The notes under the pieces were generated by a model. That model had not been told where the DNA came from, made no database searches, and worked only from the letters and a program-made list of their open reading frames with translations. Positions 12,301 to 24,017 of a stretch of 64,000 bases of DNA are shown piece after piece. The stretch spans positions 974,501-1,038,500 of the forward strand of contig NW_025408682.1 in the NCBI RefSeq assembly GCF_020360975.1, written 5' to 3'. The stretch's first letter is position 1, and each line of letters opens with the position of its first letter. The stretch comes from Hirsutella rhossiliensis (taxonomy: Eukaryota > Ascomycota > Sordariomycetes > Hypocreales > Ophiocordycipitaceae). Position numbers and translations under genes: made by a program.

Positions 12301-15300
12301 AACTTATTAAGGGCTATAGTTCCTATAAACTTATATATAGGTTCTTATATAAGGTCGAGATACCCGCGCTACTTAACGAGGACCTCTTAGCGTTTCCCCC
12401 TACTAACCTTTTTCTAGCGCGCGGCCTATATCTCTTTAACCTCGAACTTATCCTCTCCCTCTACCTCGATTATAGGCGGTTAAGCGTCCGCTGCTTCTTA
12501 TCCGGGTAGCGGGTTAAAGGAGGCTCTATAAAGGAGGTCTACGTTAATCTTATTATAGACCCCCGTTAAGAGACTATCGAGCTCTATAACCTATAGGCTA
12601 ATAACCCTCTATACCGTAAACTTCGCGTATAGCTAGTTAAGCTTCTTCTTTAGCTATACCGACCTATAGTTACGGAGGTCTAGCTATACCTTATCTCTTA
12701 CTATAAACCTATCTACTAGGGCCCTAGTCTTATTAGCGTGCCGCTCTTAATCTTACGCCGCGGCGGCTATCGCGGATTAGTAATAATCTATAGTCTCTTA
12801 TAGCTTTTATACGAACGTAGAGGCGCGGCCTTCTAGTAATAAATTACTATACTACTCCGCTACTATATCTATAGTAAAGGGAACTAATAAGGGTAGTTTA
12901 AAGCTATATATTATAAAGAAAGGGGCTATCTTAATAGAGGTATATAGTCTACTATTTAATATAAGTTAGGCCGCGGGGAGCTAACGGTCTTAGTCTACTT
13001 AATTATAGGCTATAACGGCCTATAAGTAAGCCTACGCCTCTTAGTTAACCCTCTTAGGCCCTCTATTAGTCTATAGGTAATATACTATACTAAGTAGCTA
13101 TATAATCTAAAGTAGCTAGTATAGGTACTATTAAAAGCGGCTAGTTTAATTCGATCCCCTATTACTTATAATAAAGGCTAGCTAGCTATACGAGCGGGCC
13201 TAGTACTATAGGAAGCGCTTTATATAGGACTCTATATTTATAGATAGTATCGGCTTTAATACTATAAACTTACTAAGTCGGTCCTTAATTACCTATATAT
13301 AGTAGTTGCCGCCCTCTATAAGTAGGAGGTCTATTATAAAGTCTATCTATATATACGTATAAAACCGGTTAGGTACCGGAAGCTACTTAAGTAGCCCCTT
13401 AAGCTATACCCTTTAAATCTTAGTATAGCCGTAAATATTATAGTTATAAAGAAAGCGGTAAATATAGTACTATAAGAGGGGCTAGTAGAAATCCCTTACG
13501 AGGCCTACTACTATGCCCTGCTTACCTAGGTAGCCTATAATACTAAAGTTATAGACGAGCTAGACTAGCTTCCCTTAGAGCTTATTCCGTTTATCTAGCT
13601 CCGGCGGTCTATCCTTCTCCCTAGCTTCTATAGTATACGGCGCGCCCGGCACCTATAGTCTCCCCCGCTAACGTAGGTGCCCCCGTAGGTCGATATAATA
13701 GTTAGCTACTTATACCTTTAGCTTTAGCTTTAGATCGAGGCGTTAAGCGCCGGACTTAACGGCGCGGCGTACGCTCTTATAGGTATGGTCTAAAGACGAT
13801 ATCCTATCCTATAAGCGCTAGAGGACCTTATCTTAGAACACCCGCGCTATACGCGCCCCTAGGCTAGTCTATCCCTCCTCGCTAGGCCGAGGTAAAGGTA
13901 TAAGGGAAGGCTTATCTATTAGCGCCGCGCCTTCCTCTACTAGGAAAGCTCTTATATAAGTCCGTAGCGCTTCTTACGGGATAAGCTATAGATCTTAGGC
14001 CTCGATATCCGCTCCCGTCGGCCGGTCCTAATCCCTCTAGGAAAGCGTATCTAGGACTATAAAGTCCCGCCCTAGCCGGTACTTAATTAAGAAGTTAAAG
14101 TATAAGAGATACTCCGCTTAGCGGGCTTACCGCTCTAAGAGGTGCTAGCGAGTTATAAAGTACTCGAGGTTCTTATAGTCTATAAGAACCTCGAAGCTCT
14201 TATAGCTCCGGAGCTCCGCTTACTATTACTTAAGGTAGCTAATAATCGCTAGTATCTCCTTATCGTAAATAACGTAATTCCGCTTTACTAGGGTTAGCTT
14301 ATAGGAGTAGAACGCTATTAGTTACTTCCGCTTATCTACCTCCTAAAAGAGCGTTCCTCTAAGTACCTAGCCGCTATAGTCCGCTTTAACTAACGTAGAC
14401 CGGTCGAAGTCCTACTAAAGTAGTACCGGGGCTTAAGAGAATAGGTCCTTAAGCGTATAGAACGCTCCTTCCTATACGGGCCTTTAGTAAAAGGCGGTCC
14501 GCTTCCCGGTAATCTTATTTAAGGGTATTATAATATAAGAGAAGCCCTTAATAAATATCCTATAATAGTTCGCGAACCTAAGGAAGCTCTATATACCTAT
14601 CTACGTAGTTAGGGTAGCTTAGTCTTAAATTGCCTAGATCTTTATAGGATCCGCCTATATACCTACGCCGGTATAGATAATAAAGCTTAGGTACTTAACC
14701 CTCTTAACCTTAAATTCGTACTTATCTAGGTCGAGGTAAAGCCTATAAAGTTAGAGGCGCTTTAAGACCCTCTATACTTTCTATATATAGTTCTTATAGG
14801 AGCCGCTTATATAGATAAGGATATTATCTATATATATAGAGGTAAACTTATCGAAGAAGTCTTAAAGTACGTTATTAATATAACGCTAGAAGGTAGCGGG
14901 CGCTCCTAAGAGGCTAAAGGGCGTTATAAGCTACTTAAATAAGCTATAGCGTATGTAGAACGCTGTCTTTTACTCGTTACCCTTTAAGATCTATACCTTA
15001 TAGAACGCCTATTTTATATCTAGCTTTATAAACTACTTTACCTTTAAAAGGTTATAGAGTATATCTAAGATTAAGGGTAAAGGGTAGCGGTCTAGCCTTA
15101 TAATTATATTTAGAGCCCTATAGTTATAATAGAACTATATCCTACCCCTTAGTTTACGTATAAATAGGACCAGCGCTCTTACTTTAAAGCTACTTACTTA
15201 AATAAAACCTTTATTTAAGAGGTCCCTTAGCGTCTTCTTTAGTACTAGCAGCTCCGCGTATAATATACTATATAGCGGTCCGAACGGTATAAGTAGTTCC

Positions 15301-17247
15301 TACCCCTTCTTATTAGTATAAAGTACGATCTTATAGTCTACTCCTAGCTTATATAAGTTAAGCTTATCTACTTCCTAGGACTTAAATAGTAGTAAGAGGT
15401 TATAAAAGCGCTCCGGTATTTACTACTATAGCTTAGAGGGCGACTTTAGCTTCTTTACCTAGAGGGCCTTATCGATATCTACTAAGCTAACTATATAGAC
15501 CGCTACGTTAGCCGCTACCCGGCCTTCCTCTTACTTTAACCGTCGCACGGTTCCTATAAAGATAGAGGTAAGGACTTCTTATACTAAGTATAAAGCTCGC
15601 ACGCTTAGTCCTACGCCTATAAAACTATCGTCGTAGTAGACCTACCGTTATATAGGCCTAAACTATAGCTTCTTTTAGTACGGAACTAAGTATAACTCTA
15701 TATATAATAACTAAGGTTTCCCGAGGATTAAGGGAAACTCTAGTTAAGGGATTATATAGGCTACGATAAGCTTATAGTAACCGTCGACCTCTATAGCTAG
15801 CTACGTAATACCCTTAATTACTATACCCTCTATTATGCCTAAGGCGCCCTTTACTTACCTTAAAGCGATCTTTTTTACCGGTACTTATATCTCTCGTATA
15901 AGCGCCTCGTTAACTATAGCGTAGTACTAGTAGCCCTCGTTTATAAGGGCGGCGACGGGTAAGGAGTTATTAACTATAACTTATATTAAAGTAGGCTCCT
16001 TTTCTATATAGGCGGATAATTCCTCCTTCTCCTTTACTAGTGCTAGTAATTAGGGCTCCGGAGCTTATCTTTACTCTAGAGCTACTCTTTTTCCTCTAGG
16101 CCTAAGGGAGCGGAGTCCTCTTCGTCGTCTAAGGCAAGGAGCGGTTCTATCTTCGCTACTTAAACTACTATAGGCCGCTTAGCTAAAAAGAAGGGGCATT
16201 TTAATATAAAGTATATAGACGCGCCGTAATATAGGTAGCGGCCGTTAGCTTTCCTTTTCTTAATTTCCTCGCTTATTACCTACTTCGCCTACTACTTAAA
16301 GAGCGGGATAGTATAAGGGATATTTAAAGATAACTTCCTACTATATTTAGCTCGGTCTATATAGGTAGCCGATATTAAGGTATCTCCGTTAGTATTAATA
16401 GTCGGCTATTCCTCTTATAAAGGGGCGGTAATCCCGTCGCCGCTATATAGCGTACGCTTATAAAGCTTTTAGAAACGCAGCATCTACTTATAGCCCTATA
16501 CTACCTTTATTAACCGGCTTACGTACTCGCTATAGTTAGTAGGTATAATTATAAGGATAAGTAGCTCCTATAAGGCTAATATAATTAAGTTTTATAACTA
16601 TATAAGCTTCGCGCTATCTTCCTATACTATAGTTCCTATTACTTATAAGAGCGTCTCTTTAAAGTTAGGGAGGAATTCGCTAAAGGTCTACCTATCCCTT
16701 TACTTAAGGGTCCGTAGCCTATCCTATGCCTTCTCCCGCTCTTATACGTTGCTAAACGTATATATAAGGTATTAGAAGAAGTCCTATAGGTCGCGTCTAC
16801 CTCTAGGGCCGCCTTTATCCTAGAATCTAGAGATCCGCCGTATCTAGGGCTCCGGCAGCGTATAGAAGAGCAAATACTACGCTATATTATAATAGCCGTT
16901 TAGGCCCTATTTCTCGTCTATTATAAACTTCGTCTATAGCTAGCTAAGGAAGAAGTAGAAGGACTTAGGCTTACCGTCCTAAGTTAGCTAAGGAAGCGGC
17001 TTCTATATCGGTAGTGCCGCCGCCGTAACCGGTATTACTAAGGTCGTAGGGGTTAACGCTAGTCTCGTAGACGGCTCCCTTAGTATAGCGAGAACCTTAT
17101 TCTTCTCGCTAGCCGTCGCGCTTTTAATCGCTTTTAGGATAGCTATAATACTTCCTATCTACCTAGGGGGTAGCGGGGTGCTCCTTTAAGGAAGCGGCAC
17201 CCTTTCTAGGGAGATATCTATTAGATCTATTAGTTAATAGCTTATAC

Positions 17248-17433
17248 TATTATAGAGTAGGCAGAGGCGTATATATAGGTGCCGTTTATAGGATAATATT
17301 AATAAGCTATATAGAGCTCTTTTATACGTGGCTAGCCCGCCCTTATACTTATAAGATCCGGCCCTCTATACGTAACTATATAGCTTAGGCCGCGGCCTAA
17401 GCCTATTACCTATAATAGTTAAAGACTCTTATA
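17248..17433 (-). repeat. right LTR of element C
   Basis: 186-bp partner of 2569-2754. It is the 5' LTR of the minus-strand element, adjacent to its gag side, and is followed by the aagag duplication. Confidence 0.85.
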
Positions 17434-18090
17434 AAGAGACCTTATAGTATTATCGATAAAGAACTTATACTTTAAGGACGAAAAAAGAAAACTCTTACCT
17501 AAGTATATTAGACCGTTTTAGGTCTTATAAGCTATTAGAAAGTAAGTATATCGTCTTATACTCCTTAAGAAGTACTTATACCTTTATAACGTTTTCTATA
17601 TTAGTCTCTTAAAGCCCTAGAAGGAGCGTAAAAGCACCTATAAAGATAGCGAAACCCTACTAATACTAGACTTAGAGGATAATAAAGGCAAATAGGAAGT
17701 CTAAGAGATTAAAGACTAAAAGAGATTTAAGGGTAATACCTTTTTCCTTATTAAATAAAAAGGATAGCTAGCTAAGTATAACTAATAGGTCGATGCCGAA
17801 GATATAGTAAATAGCTAAGACCTTATTAAAGAATATACTACTCGCTTAACCGGGAAAAAGAGGTATAAGACTAAGTAAGGTAAGGAAACCTACTAGTATA
17901 AGGAGACGCTACTAAATCGGTAATAAATCCCTATTAAATCGCTACTAACTCGTTAACGTATTAGTACGCCTAAACGTCCTATAACTATATATAAAATAGT
18001 AAAATAAGAGAATAAGGGAAAACTATTTATACTACCTATTAAATATTATTAAGGAAAATAAAACTAAACTATAACTCTACTAAGGCCCTA
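17434..18090 (+). mobile_element. Gypsy element A, 3' end of pol
   Basis: Plus-strand reading continues the frame interrupted at 2568. A KDEKRKL block leads into a YNVFYISLLKP block typical of the post-integrase linker, followed by an IKQKGQLAKY-like chromodomain-type stretch. The relic frame ends near 18090, after which a purine-rich tract occurs. It is RIP-degraded. No matching LTR was found downstream inside the window. Confidence 0.75.
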
Positions 18091-18129
18091 ATAATAAAAG
18101 AGAGAAAGATAGTTATAGCTAAATAAAAG

Positions 18130-19708
18130 AAAGATAAGACCTATTTATTACTTCTAACTACCCCTTTTCTTCGCTAGTATAGCGGGAACTAACTAAGGCG
18201 CCCCCTCCGCGATACTAAATACCTCCGGAAATACTAAAACTACCCTATCCTCCGCTCCTTCTTTATCCTCCGCGTTAAGACCTATCTTTATTAGCATAGC
18301 ACTTACCTTAGCCTTAGTAAATAGTAAGGTATATTACTATAAAGTATAGCCTATATCGCTATCGATAAGGTAGAGTTTTAACCGGGATTCCTAGGCCTAG
18401 TACTCCGGGCTTATATAAGCGATATCGAATAAGGGCGCGGGGTTAAAGCAAATAATAAGCTCGCGGCGCTTATTAATTAACGTATAGTAGTCGGCACGCT
18501 CGACCTAGTATATCGTTAGGCGGTCGCTAATAAAAGGGTCGGATAAAACTTATAATAGTAGACTTCTATATACTTATAGTCCTAAAGGACTTACGATAGG
18601 CTATCTTAGCGGCGTCGAAAGCCTTAGCTAAATACTATACTATAATAGTAAGATAGCGCCGATTAGCCTCCTTAAAAATAAGTACGCCCGCGTTTAAGCT
18701 ATTATCCTTAGTATCCTTATTACCGGTCTTTAGCTTATTAAGCTTATATAGGTACTTAACGATAGCAATTATATCGGCCTAGTTACTAGATATAAGAGTA
18801 GCGGCCTTAAGAAGGATTAGCTTATTAATTATAATATTTAAAGTTAAGGGGAAACTTACTTAGTTATAAGTTATAGTATATCTATAGTACTACTTATAGC
18901 GCGTTAAGGAAACCTCTAAGAAAATATAGCTAATTAAGAGTACCTTAATAGGCTTAAGCTCGGTTATACTATACTCCTTAACGACCGTCCTAAAATAATA
19001 TATATACTAAAGCTTATAAGGGATAACCTTATAGGCCCTAACTAAGTAGGCTTTAGCCTTAGATCGGGTACGCTTCTTTATAAGAGCGCGACCGCCTTAT
19101 ACCGCTACTTAGGTGCCCTTATCTCCGGCGCCGCCGTTCTTAGGTTTATTAGTAAGAGGAGTTAGATCGCGGCCGTCTCCGTTATTACCGTTATCGTTAT
19201 CTTAGCCCTCGTTCGGCTAGGTATTAGGATAATCTTAGCCCTTATTTAGCTAGGCCTTATCGTTAATATTAGCCTACTTATTTTAAGGAGCGGCCTAGGC
19301 GATAATCTCCTATTAGCTAGAGCCGCCTTATCGAGACGGAGTAGCTAGGTTATCGGTACTTACCTAGGAGCGCTTAGGCACGATCTCCTCGCTAGTATTA
19401 GTATCGCTAATAGGGGTAATAGACTTATAAGTTTCCTAGCCTATAGAGGTAGGCTTATCGATAGCTAGAGCTAGGGCATTTAGCGGGGTAACGGGGGCAC
19501 GACCCTCGCTAACGTTAGGTCCCGGACTAGAAGTCTCCTAGGACTAGGATTCCCCTATACCTTTCTTAGCTTTCTTCGCTAAAGGGGAACTAGCGTCGCT
19601 ATAAGACTTTTAGGCCGATCGCTTATACTTTAAGGGCAAACCCGCCGCTACCTACTCTTATATATAGTATAGGAAATCGGCGTTATAGTTCTTTATCTTC
19701 TTTAGCAT
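18130..19708 (-). mobile_element. unassigned RIP-degraded coding relic, probably from a transposon
   Basis: Reading the minus strand through stops gives a continuous frame of roughly 520 codons starting near 19708 (M-L-K-K-I-K-N-Y-N). It has a low-complexity Ser/Pro/Asp/Asn-rich first half and a more ordered second half. Stops are mainly TAG/TAA at positions compatible with mutated CAG/CAA/TGG. I do not recognise the family; a retroelement gag-like ORF is one possibility. No host homologue is evident. Confidence 0.4.
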
Positions 19709-20098
19709 AGAAGGTATTATCGTTAATAAATCGTTAATAAAAAGTAATATAAAAAGGTATAAGGGATTAATAAAAAAAAGTATAAAACTTTATAGTAATT
19801 ATAGGTAAAAGAGTTAAAGAAGAAAAGAAAATAGAAGAAGTAAGAGATATATACGCACGCTCTTTATATTATAGTTACGCGGCCGATATATAGGCGATAC
19901 TATAACGGTTACTTAGTAGCTACTACTAATATAATAACTATTAACGTTATAAAGCGTAGACTAATATATACTTATATAGGTATATACGCGCGATATATAA
20001 CTAAAACTACCTCTCTTCTTAACCGAATATATATAGTATAGCGAAAGTAATATATATTAAAGATATAGCCGAGACGTCTATATAGGAGGGGAGATAAT

Positions 20099-20354
20099 TA
20101 TAAGAATGCTATTATGAGGTATAGGCTAATAAAGTACTTAGGTATATAGTATTAATATATCGGTAGGGTATTAGTAAGGAATCGTGCCTACCTTACTTAT
20201 ATATTATAGACCTCTCGCTACTTTATTAAAGAGGAAAAATCCCTCTTTTTATAAGCTTTAGTCTTTTAATAAGGAGAATATAATATATATAGCGTAGTAC
20301 CTCTAGCTATCTCTACTACCTAACTAATCGTACTATAATATATATTCCCTTATA
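20099..20354 (+). repeat. LTR-like repeat, plus orientation, RIPped
   Basis: About 256 bp, matching the reverse complement of 27055-27311. Aligned differences are mostly C/T and G/A transitions. It begins tataagaatg, where the less damaged partner has tgtgagagcg, and ends with cccttata. It is followed immediately by Copia RT sequence (element D), so it is not in a normal LTR-internal order; the junction probably reflects a deletion or a second insertion. Confidence 0.65.
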
Positions 20355-20673
20355 AGTAGGGCCCTTTAAATCTATAATAAAAGAAAGATTATTTAAAGAA
20401 TTATCTAATTTCTAGATTTTACTATCTTAGGAGATATAAAAGACTTCTTAGGTCTAAATATTATAATAAACCGAGAAAATAAAGAGCTATATATATCCTA
20501 AGAAAATTATACCTTAAATAAATTAAAGGAATTTAATAAAGAAGGTTTAGGAACTTTAAATTTACCTACTATAGTAAGCTTTAAGCTTATAAAAGTAAAG
20601 GAATTACCTTTTAAGGAAGATATATTATAATTTTAAAAAGAAATAGGATCTTTATTATACTTAGCCTTATTTA
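20355..20673 (+). mobile_element. Copia element D, left part (end of reverse transcriptase)
   Basis: The plus-strand reading shows a Copia-type RVT_2 end: a GDIKDFLGLNI block, then ENYTLNKLKEF and KEIGSLLYLALFTR. The frame is interrupted by element E and continues at 24018 with an RYL-I-Y-type block, as in the Ty1/Copia region before RNase H. RIP-type stops are frequent. Only the C-terminal third of pol is present. Confidence 0.75.
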
Positions 20674-20678
20674 CTAGG

Positions 20679-20872
20679 TGTCGGTAGGTCTCTACACAGG
20701 CCTGCGTGCAAATCGCAATGGTATGTGTAATCGTTGATGTCTGTTCTAGAAAGGGGGAAGAGGGGGCAAAGGGCACGGAGCTAGCTATGTGTCCTCCGCT
20801 ATCCTCAACTGCACACGTGAGAGCGCACGTGACCTATCTAGATGGGTACAATGGATTACTACAATTCCCACA
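20679..20872 (-). repeat. LTR of element E (left copy)
   Basis: 194 bp. It reads TGTCGG...CCCACA on the plus strand and is identical to 23825-24017 except for one extra G near its left end. It contains the palindromic words cacgtg within the right third. In element orientation it is the 3' LTR. Confidence 0.93.
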
Positions 20873-21539
20873 CTGGCAACTTTTCTTTTGTGGTTGCAAT
20901 CGCTGTAACGAGCAGGAAAGAGAGGAGAGACCAGCTGCAGTGGTGGCAAAATGTCAACAGGCCCAAAAGTGGGGCCATAATGAAAAGAGGGAAAAGAGTG
21001 TATTGGGGTCAAAGAGGTGAACAGTCGAAGAAGATTTGGAAGACTTGTCGGTGACAGGAACTGTTTGATTGTGTATACCTTGAACGTAGCGCTGATGCTT
21101 GAACGTAGCGCTGGTGCTAATCAAATGCGTTGGAGTCAACCGTTGTACTTGTGGTCATCGAGGTCTTTGGCTTGGCTCGAAATTGTGCTTCCTCGAGCTT
21201 TTCTTCTTTGTGGGCATATGGCTCCTCTAGGGACTACAGGCACATATTGTTATTTGCTCTTGTGTGCCGGCCGGTCCTCGAGGCTCCGTGTGCTGCGGGC
21301 TGGGGCTTGTTCTTTGATCCGGGCGGGCGTCCTCTCTTGTGGGGTGCAGGGTTTCATGCCGGTCTGGGGTTCTTCTTCTTCCTGGGTAGGGGTCTGAAGG
21401 ATGTGGAACGTGATCCTTCCGACTGGTGTTTTGAGGGCGATGGAACCAATCGAGTGAGTGGCTTCGCCGTGTCCAAATGTGATGGTAGCCTGGCCGGAGG
21501 TTGAGCTGTCTAGGGCTACAGAGGGTCTTCTCGTTGTAG

Positions 21540-21660
21540 AGCAATGTACTGAGAGTGACCGGCTGTAGAGACTTTTGCTGCACCTGTGTCAATCATGATG
21601 CCTGGGAAATTGTCCACTGAATATTGATCTTCAATGACGAATTGCTAGGCGGGAACAATG
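21540..21660 (-). pseudogene. retropepsin remnant of element E
   Basis: The minus-strand reading gives a block ending G-I-M-I-D-T-G-A-A-K-V-S-T, with the catalytic DTG codons at 21582-21590. This is the hallmark of a retroviral-type aspartic protease. An in-frame TAG precedes it and another stop plus a frameshift follow within about 30 codons. The downstream part of the fold (an I-T-F-G-H-G-E-type block) is in a different frame. No polymerase follows. Confidence 0.75.
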
Positions 21661-21921
21661 GTTTGATCCGTCCGGTAGACTTCTCCATTGTCTAGGGTGA
21701 TTGTTGGTGCCATTGTCAGGTTCTTCCCATATGTCGTCGGTAGTGAGTTCATCAAGCTCATGACCTTCGTAGTCTATAAGATAGGCTATGAAGTTTGGAG
21801 GTTGTATGCCTGTGAATTGACAATGTGCGACATATTGGTCCTTGGCCTCTTGTCGTTCTTCTGCAGAGTGTTTGGTTGACCAGCAACCTTCTTGTCCACA
21901 AACAAAGCACTTTTGGTCCAA
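21631..21921 (-). pseudogene. zinc-knuckle segment of element E gag
   Basis: The frame begins MDQKCFVCGQEGCWSTKH, a CCHC/CCCH-type knuckle (C-x2-C-x4-C-x4-H) of the kind that ends fungal LTR-element Gag proteins. It is followed by a QEAKDQY-type helix and an acidic stretch. It lies in a different frame from the main gag ORF upstream, so gag is broken by a frameshift near 21920. Confidence 0.75.
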
Positions 21922-23512
21922 TTGCGATTGGTGTGGCTAGGTGTAGTGCTATGGCTTGAGGGCCTGTAGCTTCCACGGTTGTAGCCTTGTCCATATCCGC
22001 GATTGGGTCGTTGTCCTGAGTATCCGTATCTTCCTCGTACGCGGTTGTTATGGTATCGGCGATCGAGGTAGTACTGATTGTTCGGATTCGTTGGTCCAAA
22101 TGATCCGTCAGGGCTTTGCAAGTACTGAGGATTTGTCTGTCGGGCAAGGTGGGTCTCAACGGAAGATCGTAGATCTGCAAAGAGGGTCTCGATCTTTGCT
22201 GCAGGTTTGAAGAGGGCGTGTTCAAGTTCGGGTACACCACGGCATGCGATGATAAGCGTAGTACGCAGTGGAATGTTTCCTGCGTAGTCAGGGCCAAGGG
22301 CTCTCTGACAGAGTTGTAGCTTATCGAAGAGTAGTTGAAGGACTTCGTGGAGGGATTTGGAAGCATCTTGGGCACGAATCGAGTTGAAAGTGGTTGTGGT
22401 CCAATCTGTATAGTAATGGACATGGTTAACTTCCGTGTCAAAGTGTTGTTTGATGCTGTCGTATGCCTTCCTAAACGTGGTAGTCCATTCGATCTTGTTA
22501 ATGTAGAACGTTTGTGCTCTTCCAGCGAGGATTCGGGGGAAAAGGGCGTGAAATTGTGACGGTTTCACTTGGATGTTGTAGCAGATACTCATGAAGATTC
22601 GGAGTTTCTCATCGAGGAGGTCGTACGGCTCTCCTGTGTAGTTCTGGTCCTTATCCCAGAGCTTCATGAACATATATTGGGTATCTGCGTCAACAGTGGC
22701 ATTCGGGGTATCATCCGGGGGAAGTTTTGTATATGCGTCGAGATGCATATGCTCGGACGGAGGTTTAGGTGGGGGGTTTTGGGCGGACTGGACGAGTTCG
22801 GGGTGCTTGAAGCGGTGGGTTGTCGGATGGGCTGTACGAGAGTTCAAGTTAGGTGCATCTTGGGTCAGAGCGGAAGTCGTGGGAGGTGATGTTGTTATCG
22901 GTAGTGCCTCAGTGATGGGTTCCTGGGCAGGTGGCTTCGTTAAGGTCTTAATGGGCTGTTGTTCGTTAAGACTGTAACGGGGTGTTGCTACCGGTGGCGA
23001 TTGGGGTTCTCGGGGAGAAGTTAGGGCATTTGATCCTGTTGCTCGTAACTTATAAGCGGTCGTCCCAATGTCAAAATCCATCTCCATGTACTCTCGTTCT
23101 GGCCATGCAGGTCGGTCCTCCACAGTTTGCAACATGATGAATTGGGGTGCAAAAGGGCCATTTTCCGTCCTGTATAGATGCCACGTCTCCTTAGAAGTAA
23201 TCTAAGGGCTCTCTTGTAGTCCATATGTACCCGGTTCCATATGTCTTGGTTCCAGCCTTCGAAGTGTTGTTGGAAGTGGTCAAGGATGTCGTCTCCTTCT
23301 AGGCGTTCGAATTGGGCATTGGACATGAACCTAGCGGCGTACGTCGTAACTGCGATCTCATCTTCCTCGTCAGGTTTGATGTCTTGTCCCCAAAGGGTAA
23401 CATCAACTTTATCGAATACGGATGTCTGGATAGCTAGTCCTTGCATCCGTTCGCTCAATTGTTCGAGCTGAGCGCTCTCGTTCGGAGTCGTAGCTCGGTC
23501 GGTCGGGGTCAT
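21786..23512 (-). pseudogene. gag of element E, frameshifted
   Basis: Two frames make up the Gag body: an N-terminal segment from the ATG at 23512 to about 23150, and a 449-codon segment ending at 21786. They meet where the first frame shifts by one base near 23150. The central part (F-M-S-I-C-Y-N-I-Q to H-F-D-T-E-V) looks like the helical capsid region of fungal LTR-element Gag. The C-terminal part is rich in Arg, Gly, Tyr and Asn (RYGYSGQRPNRGYGQGYNRG), typical of an RNA-binding tail before the zinc knuckle. There is no host gene here; overlapping plus-strand frames are shadows. Confidence 0.8.
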
Positions 23513-23594
23513 CGTTGATCAAGTGAATGAGACGATGGAGTCGTATCTGGCTGTCGAAATACGTCTTTGTCGGGTCTAGTAACAACTGTTGATC

Positions 23595-23756
23595 GATGCC
23601 TTGCAGCCGATAATAGAAGTCGCTAGGCGATGTGGTCGCACTACTAATCGATGCCTTGCAGCCGATTAATAGCTTGGTAGGTTCTCCCAGATGCCTGGCA
23701 GCCTGAGATAGCCACTTAGCACAAATAACCTTCCTCAACCGATGCCTTGCAGCCGA
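23595..23756. repeat. short interspersed motif in the leader of element E
   Basis: The 16-mer gatgccttgcagccga occurs exactly at 23595-23610, 23650-23665 and 23741-23756, with a diverged copy at 23690-23706. The copies lie between the gag start and the 5' LTR of the element, i.e. in its untranslated leader or packaging region. Function unknown. Confidence 0.8.
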
Positions 23757-23824
23757 TCTTGAAGGTTAGCGATTTGTCTCTTCTTCCTAGCTGTCTGTGA
23801 TCGACCAAGTCGACCACTGATCAG

Positions 23825-24017
23825 TGTCGGTAGTCTCTACACAGGCCTGCGTGCAAATCGCAATGGTATGTGTAATCGTTGATGTCTGTTCTAGAAAGGG
23901 GGAAGAGGGGGCAAAGGGCACGGAGCTAGCTATGTGTCCTCCGCTATCCTCAACTGCACACGTGAGAGCGCACGTGACCTATCTAGATGGGTACAATGGA
24001 TTACTACAATTCCCACA
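23825..24017 (-). repeat. LTR of element E (right copy)
   Basis: 193 bp, one base shorter than the left copy and otherwise identical. It is the 5' LTR in element orientation and is followed by the ctagg duplication. Confidence 0.93.

Larger units (their letters stand above)
2569..17433 (-). mobile_element. Gypsy element C, minus strand, nested in A and itself split by B
   Basis: The element is bounded by two direct 186-bp LTR copies (2569-2754 and 17248-17433) and flanked by the 5-bp duplication aagag (2564-2568 and 17434-17438). Coding is on the minus strand: gag-like sequence at about 17000-16400, reverse transcriptase at about 15200-14700, RNase H at about 14400-14050, integrase at about 13700-12700. 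A purine-rich tract sits just inside the left LTR, where the polypurine tract of a minus-strand element belongs. Without the inserted B it is about 7.0 kb. It is RIP-degraded throughout, with no usable ORF. The roughly 1.6 kb between integrase and the left LTR is GC-rich and unassigned. Confidence 0.85.
20679..24017 (-). mobile_element. young LTR element E with gag and protease only, not RIPped
   Basis: Two LTRs (194 and 193 bp) differ only by one missing G and are flanked by a perfect 5-bp duplication ctagg (20674-20678 and 24018-24022). Internal coding is on the minus strand: gag, a zinc knuckle, then a retropepsin DTG. No reverse transcriptase, RNase H or integrase is present in the 2.95-kb interior, so it would need enzymes in trans. 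In contrast to everything around it, CpA and TpG are abundant, so it inserted after the flanks were mutated. A purine-rich tract (minus strand) sits next to 20872. Confidence 0.92.

Noticed and set aside
20706..22977. Several plus-strand ORFs of 60-126 codons in element E
   Set aside because: They overlap the LTR or the antisense of gag, which is the recognisable coding strand; composition is that of a shadow frame.
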